Notes: generated by a model not told the origin, from the letters alone. DNA of 64,000 nucleotides from Drosophila persimilis (GCF_003286085.1 NW_020825288.1:10044001-10108000); one strand, 5' to 3'. Counted from the stretch's first letter, positions 37,190 through 51,410 are shown. Numbers and translations: made by a program.

Positions 37190-40100
37190 CTAGTTGTAGG
37201 AGCTTCTTATGGGAAGCATTTTTCGGATTGCAAGAGGGGAAAGTAGTTTTACTCGCACGTCGAGAGCTTTCAGCACAATTTATTAGAATATTATTGATTA
37301 TTAGTGCGGTTATACATGTGTACGTCGAAATTATTCAGCTATAGCTCAAGGACTTGTCAAATTTATTCGATTAATGTATGTTTTAAGTATTTATTTAATA
37401 TATTGGTATATATTGTTTATGGTTATTTTTCACTTGGTTATTAATCCCTTATTTGTAGACTCTTGATTGAATAGATTGTTAAGCACCTGAAAAGACAAGT
37501 GACGTATTTGCTGGTTATTATACAGAACAATTTCTAGAAAATAGTATTAAGATATTTGAATAACTAAACAATTTCCTGGCTAACATTTGGCTATATTTTC
37601 AATAATTGTACCCGGACGCGATGATGTAATGTATCGGTATGGAATCGGCTCTCCCTCCTATCGCCAGAGACGCAGATACTCGTACTTGCAGTATCAAAAG
37701 AGCTAGAAATATTTGTTAGGGTTGTGTTTTGTGTGTTGTGTTTCTATTATTTTTGCATGCATGGATTGTGCTGGCAAACAAATTGCATTTCTGTTTATCG
37801 CACGAGCTAATTTATCTCATAGCTTGCAAGCACCGCGGTCCGAAATAAATTTCATGCGAGCTGGAGCTGCAGGTGAAGCTCTGTTTCTATTGGCCGCCGG
37901 CTCTTGCATGTTTGCCCATCAATTGAAGGTAAAATCATCCAAAATTATTTCGATTCGATCGGTTACGCCCCCCTTACATAGGTTGACTCAGTTCAGATTT
38001 GTTTCAGATATAAGTAACGCCTAGTGGGTGGAGCTGAACTTGCAGATACATTGTATCGATACGAGCGAGGGATCTGTCGCGGCAATATACTCATATACAA
38101 CTATCAAAGTCTATATATGTATGAAGACGGGCTCTGGCAGATGCGCAAAAATCTGTACAGGGAGAGTGTGCTTAAATGATTGCCTCTACTCTTGACATTT
38201 TGAACTTTTCCAGCAATAAATGTTTGTTTTTTTTGGTACGAATTGTAAAGTTTTGGTGAAAATGCCAAAGATCAGCCTAGGCAATCCAGTTAATTAGTAG
38301 TCGTTAAATGTATTTTACTGTTCTCTGTATTTTTCCATATCTGTTTATAAAATTGGGGAAAGATTAAATGATTTTGTTTTCTTTTTGTTTTTTAATTAGG
38401 AAATGCAACGCAAAAAAATGTTAAAATACTTCAAGCAAATTCAAGGCTAGATAAAATAATATTTCCTTTCTTGCAGCTATTTATTTTGCAGGTGAAACGC
38501 CTCGGCTTCCGAGGCGTATGCGCAATAACGGCTCGTAGTTCTTGCAAGTAATTCATTTTATATTATGAAGAATAATTGAAGGGATAATCTGTGGGAAAAG
38601 CGATGCACCGGTACGCCTGTATATGCTGAGTAAACACTGAGTAATTCACAATTTTTGTATTTTTTTTTTTTTACAAATTTACAAATCTTTATATGGAATT
38701 TGCAATTGTCAAACAACAATAAATTCAGTTATTACCTTTTTAGCAGAAAACTTTGTTATATTTAAATATTTGTGCATTATTATACGAATTGTTGAATTAT
38801 TTGTAATAATAATTAAGCTTGTATTTTTAGGTAACGGTATTTATGTAGAAGGTCTTTTGTTTTATTGTTATGTATGTAGCTATTAGTTTTTGTAAATTTT
38901 ATAAATACTTTCAAAGATTTTAGTTTATAAATCGTTGATTTTGCTTTATTTTGCTGAACTCCTCATGGCTTATTCCAATCAATTTACTCCAATTATATTG
39001 TTAATTCTTGCTATATATGTAGCTTCTGAGATATCGGTTTGTAATTGTCACACAACAAACAAAAAATCACTCGAGCATTTTCACGCGATCGCACTTGAAT
39101 TGCAAATGCCGCCGGCAAACGCGAGCAACCTGTCCACTGAACCACCAAACACCGTCTAATTAGGCTCTTAATTTTAATTGAGCTTCACAATGCAAAAAAA
39201 TTAATATTTATAGAGTCGCTAAGATCTGGTATCGATATGGATAACTCCTGAAATCGCTGCGCGTGTCGCGAGCCGAGCTTCTGCTGCTGCTGCTTTCCGA
39301 TCTGAAATCTTTGGCATGCACAAGGCAACTCGCATTGGGGCGCAAGACGCGGATGCAAAGAACTCAAAAACGACGAGCAGCGCGGCTGCCCTGGTGTTGG
39401 TACCCGTGCATGTGATGTGCCAATGCGAGAGAGTGTGTGAATACCATGTTTGCTTGTGTTTGCGTGGACGTGGACGCGGACGCACACCGCCAACGAAACG
39501 GAACCGAAAATCGCATCGAGAGAGGAGAGGAGAGCACAAGCGCTGCTGACGACTGTGCACAGTGACTCAAAAGTCGTGGTTTTTCGGTAAAGCTCTGTTA
39601 AGTTTCGAGCCGTTTCAAGAATCGTTGTATGAGTGAACAGGGTTTCGTTTGGGGAGTAAATGCATATTCATTTCTAAAAGCTCTCAAGCTGAATCAGTAT
39701 TTTTACTAATTTCCCCCTATTTCTGCTCAAAGAACCCTAAAAGCACTCCTGGCGCAAAACAATTGTCTGCGGACCACTGTGCGGCGTTGACGCTGCGTGC
39801 ATTTGGAGAAATGTGGGGGCTGCACACATACACACACTCACACACAGCACACTCACACACAACTACGTACGAAACCCAGCCCTTGTACATAGGCAGCCTC
39901 ACACACATTGGCTGGGGCTGTCGCTTTGTTGTTGCTGTCGCTTTCGCTGCAGTTGTTAGTTGGCTGCTTGTTGCAGTCGTCGTGCAACTTGTTCGAGTTG
40001 GTTTCGATGTTGGAACGGGTTGCATCGCAGTGAGTTTTCGCCTCTTTTCTGTATTTCTGCACACTTGATGTTTTATAGCATTTGTTTTGGTTATTGCTTC

Positions 40101-42499
40101 GTGCTTCCAACGCGTTGTGTACGAGTATGCTAGAGTGCATTGGGGTAATGTTGGACAGACCCCCATCAACGGTCAACCATCAGTTTGTATGCCCATGTCT
40201 ATCTCTATTCACGGACCGATACCGGCTGGGCTTTTGTGAACGGTTTTCCTTCATTATACAAGTACACAACTCTATTTGAAAACAGTGCTACATCTATTGA
40301 CCCACTTGGAGAACAAATCATACTTACAAAGAGGTTTTTTTAGACCGCGCCAACATCCAGAAAGGAATAAAGCGATCAAACAATAGCCTCACCATCAATA
40401 TTTGAATTTGAAAATCTTGAAATATTTTTCAGTCCGGTAAATTTCTATCAAATCGCCATAGAATCGCCATCCCTGAGGCATTGTATAGTCTTTGGTTTGG
40501 CACTACAATCTGTACAGACACATTTCATAGCCATTTACATATACATATGTCTTTAATGACCACAATCATAGATAATATAAATAATATATTAATATAATAA
40601 GTAATATAATACCAATCGATACAATACTTTTGATATTTCAACAATATTAATTCATGAATTTCACTATTTTTTTATTTAAGTTTGTTTTGAGTTCAGTTTC
40701 GAAATAAAGATATGTATGTTAATTTCTAAGCATCTAAGATGTTCTTAATTTGAGATAAATTGGTGGAAAACTGTTGAGATGAGGTCATTCGTAGAAACAA
40801 AACTATCTTGGATTAATCGGGAAGCGCATACAATGTTCGTCCATCTATTCTCTTGGACTTTCTTTGAACAGATGTGTATTTGAATTCGAATCGAGTTTAA
40901 TCTAATTTGCACTTTGGGTGACATGAGGGTGACTCAGTGAACTGGCTTATCTAGTGCAGAGTTTCCGTGGCTCTAGCGTCAAACCTATAGACGACCGAAA
41001 GACCGACCAGACACCAGCTCGAAAGATAGGGAAAGTGGCGAGGCAGAGGCCCCTAGTAATAAGCAATATGTGAGTGCTTCTATCGATAAGAACAATGCTA
41101 CGAAGTGTTGGTTTCTTTAACAATAATAACTTAATTTCGGGGCCTAAAGAGTTAATTACACATTTTTGCAAAGAGACAGGTAATTGAGCATGCAATGCAA
41201 GATCTTGTGATAACGGAGCACACAGTTCGTGCTGTTGCCGGCCCCCGCCCTTCTACCGACGCCTTCTTCGACCACGGCAAAACGTTGTTACTTCTGGCTC
41301 TCTGTTCGAGTATTTTGAAAAGTGCACACGATCGCTTATCTTGCATGTCGCGACTAATTTGTATTTGAACAGAGAGCAGTCCGCAGCGCAGCCCCAGAAA
41401 GAGCGCGGTATCGGTATCTTGCGGAGAATGGCAATTCTATATTTGCTAATTATGTGATGGAACGGATGGAAGCGGCAAGCGTCAAGCGTCAAGCACACAA
41501 GTACCCAAGCGCCCCAGCCTACAGCACTACAGAGCCGGAAAATCGCTTACTTGGAGCATGCTCCGCAATGGGATTGTGGTGACTGGAGCGTTAAAGCAGG
41601 ATCCTGATCTGGATGGCATTGGATTGCAGGAGGGCAAGAAGAAGAAGAACGTTTGCTTAATTAGTCCATGTCAGGGCATTTCGCGAAAACTGGTTAGGAT
41701 CGGAGGAGCCTGATAGGAGCCAGAGCTTCAGGCCCACTGGCATTTATGAATGGCCACGTTCAGTACGTTCTGTAATTTATATGATAATTTTGTAGTAAAT
41801 GGCAAGTGAGCGGACACTATTCCGGACATACATATGTATGTACATCTAGAGCACTGCGTGGTTTCTGGATCGACAATAGTATGCACCAATCACTGATGAA
41901 GTAGATTATCCATAGACAAGATTGTCGTGATCCAAACCTAAGTTAAACTAGCGACGGAAACCGGCTTGAGCACAGCTCACTAATGCTGTTACTTCTCCCT
42001 CGCCTTCGTACATACAAATGTAGATAATTTATATCTAAAAAAACCCGCTTCCTTCTCTATTTGCATTTCTTTTATAAGCACACAGACTTTGTTTGTTCCA
42101 GATCTCCTTACAAGGCGGCGAGGTTCCTGGACCGCCGATCGTCCCCGAAGCCGCCGTCGAAATGATATCGACTGAATGGATATGGATGCCTTCTATGCAG
42201 CTCCAAACATGACCTGTTGCAGTCGTTTCCTGTTCAATTTGGTAGTCAGACAGACAATGGCCATCCCCATCCGACTCCCCGTCGCAGTATGAACCGAACG
42301 TAATGCTGCAGTTATAGATGGCAATCGGCGAGCATACTCGTAGTACCTGCCGCTATCGCCATTAAGCCTTGTACACACGAGCATTTATGTCAGGCAATTA
42401 CAAGGCAGTTTGCAACGCCCACCGAGGGCAGGGCGCAGGGAGAGGGCGATAGGGGCTCATGTGGTAGCCGAGCGCATTCACAACTCATTGTGTACTTAC
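37190..42499. other. Probable dsx intron 1, no gene seen
   Basis: Mostly AT-rich from 37.2 to 39.1 kb. A GC-richer patch at 39.2-40.1 kb has ACAC-rich runs and could hold a promoter or alternative first exon, and AT-rich DNA follows again to 41 kb. Frames are short and compositionally unconvincing. Confidence 0.5.
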
Positions 42500-43350
42500 C
42501 GCAGACAATGAGAACAGTTCGCTGGCAGCGCGAAGTATCAGCCGGGTCCACCTCTGCGAGTAGTTCTAGATGTCTATCTGCATTTGCATCTGCTTCGGAG
42601 GTGTGCTGCTCTTGGTTATGCAAGCGAGATTGTCTCCGAGAGCTGCGAGCTGCGAGCTGCGAGAACGAAGAAATGCCAGCCAGAGCGGGGGAATCTGAGT
42701 GAGAGCGAGTGTGGAACCGCCAGCGGGGACCGCACCCGCACCGAGACAGAGACTCGGGTGTCCCCAGTACACCACCACCGGCAATAATAATTTTTTGTTA
42801 TCTTTTGCCAGACAAACTGTAGACGGCACTTAGTTTTCTGCGAGAAAATTCGTTAGCTGTGGCGCTCTGCGGCGAATACTCCATTTCAGGTCTGCAACAT
42901 ACCGAAGACGTTTTCAGACTTTTAGGCCTAGCGAGCCAGAGGTAGGGCAAAAAAAAAACACGAGTCGGACGGAGCGCGATTGTCTGTGGAGGCGAGAACC
43001 AACTCACAGAACCTCACTTGGGTCAACTTAAGAGATCGATTTCGGTGTGGATCTGTTCAGTTCTTCTCGGTTCGTTTTGGATCGGTTGGGGTTACGACTG
43101 CGAATACGACCACGGAACAGACACTGGCCGCAGCATGCACGAGCGCAAAGGACGATCGATGCCAGCAAACTGGTTGCAGCCCCAACGAAACTCTGAGCAC
43201 GACACCAAGACCAGACCAGCCAGGCCGACTAGCATGTGTTCACAGAGACGGGCCCGCCGACTGTCGTTGCTTTGCTTTTGGTATTTGCACTTTGGTGCAG
43301 CGCCAATAAATGAGTGTGAGATTAGCCAGCTGGAACGACTGTTCAATCAC
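42500..43350 (-). other. dsx: Candidate noncoding first exon of dsx
   Basis: The minus strand has a strong donor CTGCG|GTAAGTACAC at 42500, preceded by several hundred bases of GC-richer DNA with many short frames and no long ORF. That fits the untranslated first exon known for dsx, and the 5.4 kb distance to exon 2 is reasonable. The transcription start was not located; the 43350 boundary only marks where base composition changes. Confidence 0.4.
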
Positions 43351-45969
43351 CTCCAGGTTTCGAAATAAACGTATGTGTACCATACCCGTAGTGGGAAAGT
43401 TACAAAATAAAATTAAACTAACAATTACAATAAATTATCATATCTATAAACATAACATAAACATGGTCCAACCAAATTGCAGTAAAAACAAAACAATAAC
43501 AAAAATTAATTAAAATTAATGAAAGTACATACACTACCAGGACTTGTAAAAATTCTCGATCCAATGACAAGATTAGATTAAATTATTAAAATATTTGAAT
43601 ACATTTTTATACTCAAACTGTAACAAAACAAAGTCCATAAAAAAATGTACCCAATCAATATATTTATTTTGTACCCCCCGCTGATCCAAAGTGTGTTGAA
43701 CGAAACCGATAAGCTGCAAACGAAAAAGTGTCGGGAGCGCATTGGAAAGCATCTTGGGAGAAGGCGAGAGAGATCGAGAGAACCGAATGTGAAAGAGCGA
43801 TCAACTGCGGGGTATCAATCGTGAGCAACCTTTAAGTGTTACTCTCTTAAGCGCTCTCTTCGTCGTGTGCTCTTTTAGTTGCCGCGTTTGTTTTCGCCAA
43901 TCTCTGCGAAGCAGTAGAGTGGAGCAACTTTGTTTCCGTACATTGACGTCTGTGCATAACATGCACCCGATCAGTTCTCTTACTCTATCCACTCTCCCAC
44001 TCGCTCTCTCTTTGTACCTTTTATGGTGAGAGTCGTGCTTGGCCGTCTAGCCGAAGGCCTGTGATATAGGTCGGCTCCCTCTGCTCCGCATTAAAGTATT
44101 GATGCAAATTTATGTAGCGCCCCGATATGCGTGTGCAATGTCATACACATTAATCGCATTCATCAGCTTCTTTTCATCATCGGCCAGGCCCAGGGTATAG
44201 TTCCAACAGATAAATGTTTTGGAGCGCAGCTCCATTAAAAGCCTCTTCTTCCCCGAGGCGGTGCACGCATCGAGAAGACCGCATCGAGATCCTCGAAAAT
44301 TGTAAACAAAAATGGGAATGCAGTGTAGACCACTATCCGTTCTTGATGAGATATTTTTACTTCCACAAGATTTTCAGGAAGTGCGGTATAAATACATACA
44401 AACCACATAAAATTACATAAATAAAAGCACTTAACTTATTTTTTCCAGCATAATGTACATATCTACTATATATGTACGTCCGAAATCGATTTTGTATTTT
44501 CGAATTGGGAGAGAAAATCAGTTGGAAACAGGCAACCGTCCTGTTTATAGTAAAAGCGTATTTTGTGGACAGCTGGGATCTGCCCCTGGGATCTAGGATC
44601 TGATCTTTGGAAGTACACTAAAAGAAGTCGAAAAAAGTCTCTCGGTTTCGTTTCTATGCAGCACAACTTGGTTTTTTAAAGCATAACTAAAATCGTTTTT
44701 TTTCAACTTACATCCATGATAGTATCTTCAGGTTAACGATAGCATACCATAAATATTCGATTGATATTCATGAGTTCACACGCATTTCAGCCTACCTCAG
44801 GATACAGTGTTTGTGAAGAGCGGCTTGGATACTCGTAAATCAATTAGCAGAGAGCGCAAGCGAATGGCAATCGGTAGGGAAGAGTATCTGGCAGATACGG
44901 AACCGAAACGAAACCCGTTTATCGTGCCAGTTGGGTGGATACACGCTCTCGAAAAAAGCAAACAGAAAATACAACCCGTACCCACTGAGAAAATGCAAAT
45001 TGCAAAGAAACCGGCAAATATTTATTTATGATTTGCTCTTAGTGGCCCACTCATTCTCTCTCTCTTTCTCTTTTGCATATCTCTCTTTGGAGTCTTTTCT
45101 TTGCCCTGACCGACCCGACCGGAGGGGCGAACGACACCGACCCCCGCTTCGATCTCTTCTTTCAGAGCCTTATTTTTACAATTTCACCGCAATCGGTGGC
45201 AATACAAACATTTATACAATTTGACGCTTAGCTGTCGCAGTTGTCACCTACAAAGCCGCAGCCGAGTTGCACGACACGACGTTGGCAGCCGCAGCACGGA
45301 CAAACGGACAGACGGACGGATGGAGACCCGGGAATGCATGCTGCAGAATTCTCCAAATGACCCGCCACTGTAATCCAAGTTGCCAACCGCAATTCAGTCT
45401 CCCCACGCGCTCCCTCTCCCGCTCCCCACCCCCACCCCCAACCGCTCCCTTTCAGCATCGGGTCGTGTTCGTGTTTTATAATTGTTATGGCCATTCTACA
45501 AGTTGTTGTACATTGTTGGCCGCTTGTTTGCTTTGTTTGGTGGGGGGAACGGGATCGGGACACCGCGTAGTGGGTACCAGGTAACGAGGGGAGGGGTGGG
45601 CTGCTGCTTAGGCATGCGAATTACTCACATCACTGGCGCCCAGATCTCAAATGTATATGTGCTCATATAACTGCATTCTCCCTGGATTTCATCTGAAAGA
45701 CGACTAACCAAAATTTGGAACGGATCCGGACACGATCCACTCAAGTTATGTGGAAAAAAGCTAGCTTACCTCTGAAATTCTCAACCATTAAAAAAGTTTA
45801 ACTAGAGATACCTAGGGCTTTGTCTAAATTTTGATTAAAATATGACTTCATTGTTATTTAATATATCTTGTTCACTCTCCTAGCGCTACCAGGAGCTTCT
45901 AATGTTTTGAGGCACTAGTCAGAAAAATGTGATTTGCCAATCCTAAAAATTTACTAACATCTTGATTAA

Positions 45970-46510
45970 TTTTTATACCCCCTACTCAGTCACTATAGCT
46001 CCTCTCCGCCAAAGGGCACTACCAAGAGTGTGTGTGAGAGAGACAGAAAATAAGTAGGCACTGCAAGTTCATTTGGTCCCTCCAGATATGATAGTAATCC
46101 AATCTGATCCAGTAGGCAGTCTTTTAGATAGGGTCATTCTCAACAATTCTGCGTTTTTTGTTTTCTCGTATCTTGAAAATTTTGGATGCCACAGATTTTG
46201 GTCCTTTGTGGGGGCGAAAACAGGCCTGAAAAAATTTAGAAGGAAACTTGATTCAATGTGATATCACAGGAGTCTGGATACAACATTTCGTTGGTCGACC
46301 TCTTATAGTTTCTGGGACCTAGGCGTCCAACTAGACGGAATGACAGACGGACGGACATGGCTCTATCGACTCGGCTATTGATGCTTATTACAAATTTATA
46401 TATGTACTTAATGGGATCGAAAACGCTTTTTTCTGGGCGTTGCACATATCCACATTCCCCAAAAATCGAATAAACACACCCTTACATTCATTTTGGATAT
46501 CGGGCATAAA
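45970..46510 (+). repeat. Dispersed repeat, copy C
   Basis: Sense-orientation copy with the full block order: TTTTTATACCC end, AGAGAGACAGAAAATAAG, a GATCC block, GATGCCACAGATTTTGGTCC, TGTGGGGGCGAAAA, GTGATATCACAGGAGTCTGG, TCTTATAGTTTCTGGGACCT, ACGGACGGACATGGCTCTAT and TCGGCTATTGATGCTTAT, then a tail running to an ATCGGGCATAAA end. Confidence 0.7.
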
Positions 46511-49500
46511 AACCACAACAATTCACATTTACTCAGTTTTGCTTGCAGATTTACCTACAAATTAAAAAACTACCGCTAAAAATTGAAAATTGTATTAAAG
46601 TGGCAAGTACTGAAAAGTCCTGAAAAGCTTGGAATTATTCAATCGGTGGTGATCAGAAACGAAACTTTGTCCGCAAACAAAGAGCCATGTTCGCCCTAAG
46701 AAGTCAAAAGACTCAGACGCTGGACTTATGGCGTCGAAAATGATGAAAAATAAGTTACTAACACCAAATTAAATTATTTTAAATTACTTAGTAAAGAAAA
46801 TGAACCATATGCCTTCATAGTCTTTGCACATTTTCGAATACGGAAGGAGCCACCTTTATTACCTTACTTTAATGCATAAAGTACAATCGTTAAAGAAGGA
46901 AATAATTAATTTGGAAATTGAAGGACCGGGTGTTGAATCACGTATTCCAGTTGGAACACTACAAGGAATCTCGAAAAATTATCCAGCTTTAATTTAGTTC
47001 TACTCAATCCGATTGAATATTTCATGGATAACCAGTTCCATCGTACGCGTGCGTTTGATCTTACTCCGTATACACCTCTTAACCTTAACCTTGTTCGATT
47101 TTTTACATTCCCCTCGCTGCGGCTCGGTCCGAAATTTGAGATGTTTTTGAAGCCGAACAAATTGGTAGCTTAATGACAAATGGAGTGCCAAAAAACGTGT
47201 TTTAAGTCCTTAGCCAAAAGACGCAGACTCATTTAAGGCACGAAGGCATAAGATTCCGACAGCCAATAACAACAACATACAGACATACATAGAGGATGGC
47301 AGCAGGAAGAAAGGGGCCAGAGAGGGAGGCCAGGCAATCTGCATATATAAAGCAACCAAAGGACAAACCTTTTAACCGACGGGGATAACCAGCGGGGAGA
47401 GCCAGGAACCTGTGTGGGGAAAGTTGCACAGGAGGATGCGTATGCGGATGCGGATGCGGAATGTGGATTCGGGAAAGGGTGTCGAACGGCGAGTAATTTA
47501 CGCTTGCATGCAAATTGAAAAACAGTCGAGAACAGGCATTGGACAGTGGACACCAGACACTGTAGAGGGTGCTGGAGCGAGATGAGTGGGAGCTGCTCTG
47601 GGCTGATTGAGCGCCAGGGTGATGCATTTTAAAACAAATTGGCACAGTTTGTGAGAGGTGGCCAGAGCCAGTGCCACCCGTGTTTTGCCGGGCCTGATGT
47701 TGTTGTGGCGTGTTTGTCACTCAATTAGATGCAACTCATTTAGCCTCTCTCGCATTTTGGCCGGGATTTGTGTGCACAAAATGTTAATCAAAGCCTGATG
47801 GGATTTTTTAGGCCAACTAATGAGCGACGAGAGCCAGCGATGGAGCGGCAGTGAGGGCAGCATGCAGTGGGAGAGTGAGTCGGGGTTTCCTTGGACGGAG
47901 ACATATTGATGACAGCCGCTCAATTAATATGCAAAATTTATGCATGGGAAAGCTCAAAACAAACCAACGAGCGATCCCATGCCATGCCAGCGACAAAGAG
48001 CTAAAAAAGAGCAGAGGAAGTGCAAAAGAAGAAATGCAAGTGCGATACAAAAAATCAATACAAATTAGCCGCGTTATTTTGTTCTTTTTTTCTATTAAGT
48101 CGACTTTTCTGCCCCATAATCCCATCGGAACAGTTCAATAGAGTGTTATATAGGTTGTACGAGTCTACAAATATTTCTGTACATATGTACGAACTATTTG
48201 TATTGCGAAACATATTTATTGATAATTCTGAATTTTTTTCATCATTTTACTAACACACAACTGTTGGCTAAAACAGATTTATTCCTTGAAAAAGCTGTTG
48301 CCTAAAAATACGCGGTTAATGGCAGTATCATTTGGCAAGCGTACATTTATTTCATATTCTTTCATTCTTTTAGAAAAGGAAGTAGTTATAAGACTATTCT
48401 TTCCCTTTCTTATTTGGCTTGTGATATGTATTATCTGGATTTGGTTACGAGACATACGGGAAATAGAGTGGAGTGTGGAAGACTGCGAGAATGTTTTGTC
48501 TGCTGCAATTAAATCACTGGCTGGGTCTCTGGCTGATCTGGAATGGAGGGTGGCCGAGGCTGCATTTGACGACTGGCTGATGGAAAAATTGTGAGACAAA
48601 ATAATTTCGGAGGGGGGCAAATGGCCAGAGATGGAGCATAAGCAAGGGCAGAAGGTTTGGTTCGCACACAGCAATGCACAGCGGGACAGTCCGAAAGTTT
48701 TCCACATCCTGATGATGATAATGATGACCTGCGCAACAATAGTTTGCATCTCACAGATACCCAAAGAGAAGTTGTTTCTCTGGCTCTTCTTCTACTTTTC
48801 TTGTTATTGTAGCTGGCTTGCCGCAATCAACTGCACTGCATGTTGCGGTTCCTCGAACAGCATTGCTCTTCTCCGTGGCTGTCGCTGTGGGGTGGGTGTG
48901 CCTGTGTATCTAATCACATTAGCACGTGCGCATATCCTTTCGGCCCGGCCCGTGTGTCAGTGTTGGCGGGGGTTGTGCTGTTGCTGTTTTCTGACTCCCC
49001 AGGCTGCCATTGCCAACGAGGACTGTGAAAACTAAAAACATTTTGGGCGCTTTGTTTTTGGCTCATTTCGTTTGTCGATTTTGATTATTTGTCTGTGGCT
49101 ACCCGCACAGACTTTTGTTTTTTGTTTTTGCTAGCTTCCCCAACTATTTGTATCTCAAAGTTGGCCCCACACGTACATACATATACCACATGCATATGCA
49201 CGAAATTTTCTTTGTGCACTTCAAACTTTTCCTCAAAGGCGAAATAATTTCGCATCCTTCCTCATTCCCCAGCCCGCGCAGTGATCAGTTTATTCGACTT
49301 ATTCGTAACAGTCCCCCCACCAGCTACTCAAATTCAAAATTCACGACGATAAGCTCTTGGCTAAGAGGTAATAGATTGTATGTGGACTCAAATTGTGGGG
49401 CGTGTGATACCCATGCAAAAAGCTATGTTTCCTGACCTGCATTAAAGTCTGGATCGTATGAAACAAAGCCAGCAGTAATGTTTTCCATCGTAGCAGCGCC

Positions 49501-50389
49501 ATCAAGTTTCCCGTAACGCATTTTCTACATATTTACTATGCAATATCTCTGTAAAATTCCTAAATTCCCTGGAAATTCCTATGAAGATGACTTTTTGAGT
49601 AGCTTTCTGTAGCAAGTCATTCAGCTTAGACTAAACAAAATGAAAATACTAAGAGATGGAAACCTACACCACTACGCCTCCCTCCCTCCCTTTCCTATGT
49701 CATGAAAATGATAATCTTTGATCCATCTACATATTTCATCCAAATTAGACCTTTTTTCATCAGAAAAAAAACGGATTGGTACCATTCGGTATTCCATGTT
49801 ATGTGATTTCGCGCAAAAACACAACGAGTATCACGTACGAACCTTAGTGAACAGTGTATATCTCTATATATCTCTGTATGCCTGCATGCTTTATAGCTCC
49901 AACTATTAAAGAATATTTAATTGAAATGGAGCTTGATCCTCGCCAGTGTGTCGGACTAGATAAATACGTGGGCTAACTATGAGAAAATGAACTTGGATAG
50001 TTGCAAAAGGTTTTATTGGTTTTACAAATATTTTCCAAGAAGATAAATACGATACTGAGCATTGTTGGCACTCAAAAGGAAGTGAACACTATCTGTAACA
50101 GCCTCCTTAAGCGTCGAAAAAACGTCGACACATACATTTTTTGTTTAAAGTTCCCTTTAGATGAGAGGAATTTGCAAGGCAGATGACCCACTGATTCGAT
50201 ATTTTGGGTGGTTAAAGGGATGAGGCTTAGTGTGAGAGGTCGGATTGTGGTAGTAAAGTACAATCCGTATTTAGAGGCTGGTTTTCCTCAATTCTAAAAC
50301 AACTTTCGACCTATTTTTGGCCGATTTTGAATTTGTCTGCGATCCAACGCAAACACATCTTTTTTAACACTAAGTGATCATGGAAATTT

Positions 50390-50950
50390 AACGAGGGGGA
50401 ACGTTGGGAGTTGCTGCGGAGACCGCAACTCTACATTTATACCCGATACATAGTCAGTATGGCTACATTGAGCGAAAATGTGTGCGTGTCGTCGGGCGCT
50501 GCGTAGCCCATGCAAATTAATTTGTTCCTTTTGGCTATAAAAATGATCCGATCTGATCCTCAGTAATCATTCAGTAATCTAGTAGATACGGTAATTCTCT
50601 ATGATTTTGCGTTTTTAGTTGTCTCGTTTCTTCAATATTGCGGATGCCACAGATTTTCGTCCTTTGTGGGGATTGGGCGAAATTTTGAGATATACGTTTT
50701 ATAGTGAGATCAAACAGAAGTGTGGATACCAAATTTGTTTTATCCAGCCTTAATAGTCTCTGAGAATTGTGGATGCCCCAGATTTTCGTACCTTTACGGG
50801 GGCGGAAGGGGGTGTGGCGAAATTTTGAAATACACTTGTAACAATGAGATCTAACCGGAGTGTGGTTACCAAATTTGGTTGCTCTAGCTTTTATAGACCC
50901 TGAGATCTAGGCGCTAATGTTTTGCGCTAAGCAAAGCCGGCTATGATACG
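50390..50950 (+). repeat. Dispersed repeat, copy D, with internal duplication
   Basis: It begins with the end motif AACGAGGGGGAACGTTGGGA. The central CAGATTTTCGT to CTGAGA segment is present twice, at about 50643-50768 and 50772-50913, with independent substitutions. The first copy has GATGCCACAGATTTTCG and the second GATGCCCCAGATTTTCG. Confidence 0.7.
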
Positions 50951-51410
50951 TGTGTGTTAGAGAGAGACAAGGCGAGAAAAAATTAAATTGTTTTCTTCAT
51001 TCTGGCTAATTTGGTCGGAAATGACTTCAAATGAAATCATAAATTTGAAACAGCAACAACTAATGACATCAGAACCTTTAAGATACATATATAGTTGGGA
51101 AGCATATACATAGGTAGTTATACCGCTGATGTAGTATTTAATGATATTCATAGAATCCACTTAGGTATCCAAAAGCTTTTCAATTGAAATTACTAAGCTA
51201 CGAATTAATTAATTTAAAAGCAATTAAATAGATCAAATCCACCTTTAACATCGTTCTGATGTATTTCCAGAGAGCTATCTATTTTCCCTCTAATCTGCTG
51301 AAACAACGATTTGAAGAATAAAATAAATAATAATAATAAATAATCAAATAAAAACACCTGAACAATTTTTTAAACTCCCTGAAAGGTAATAACAATAATT
51401 AAAAACCGTT

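Larger units (their letters stand above)
1249..42500 (-). other. dsx: doublesex gene span (exon 1 to male exon)
   Basis: This entry collects the dsx exons listed separately. Candidate noncoding exon 1 ends at 42500. Coding exons are 36006-37086 and 7335-7472 (common), then either 7135-7226 (female) or 1308-1756 (male). All coding junctions are in phase 1, so a single G from the upstream exon completes a glycine (exon 2 to 3 and exon 3 to female) or an alanine (exon 3 to male). The female product is 436 residues and the male 555. Dsx is the terminal transcription factor of the somatic sex-determination cascade. It binds DNA as a dimer through the DM domain and controls sexually dimorphic transcription. 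Confidence 0.93.
43351..51400. other. Intergenic region between dsx and CD98hc, no supported gene
   Basis: Apart from dispersed-repeat copies at 45.97-46.51 and 50.39-50.95 kb, I find no coding region with convincing composition, splice structure or homology. The longest frames (for example 47229-47720 minus and 48286-48594 plus) lack a recognisable domain and overlap other frames. Noncoding RNAs or dsx regulatory DNA cannot be excluded. Confidence 0.55.

Noticed and set aside
47229..47720. 163-codon minus-strand frame
   Set aside because: It overlaps other long frames on the same strand, is Ser/His/Pro-biased and starts in low-complexity DNA; no domain seen.
48286..48594. 102-codon plus-strand frame with a hydrophobic core
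   Set aside because: The hydrophobic run comes from T-rich DNA; there is no promoter, poly(A) context, splice pattern or recognisable family.
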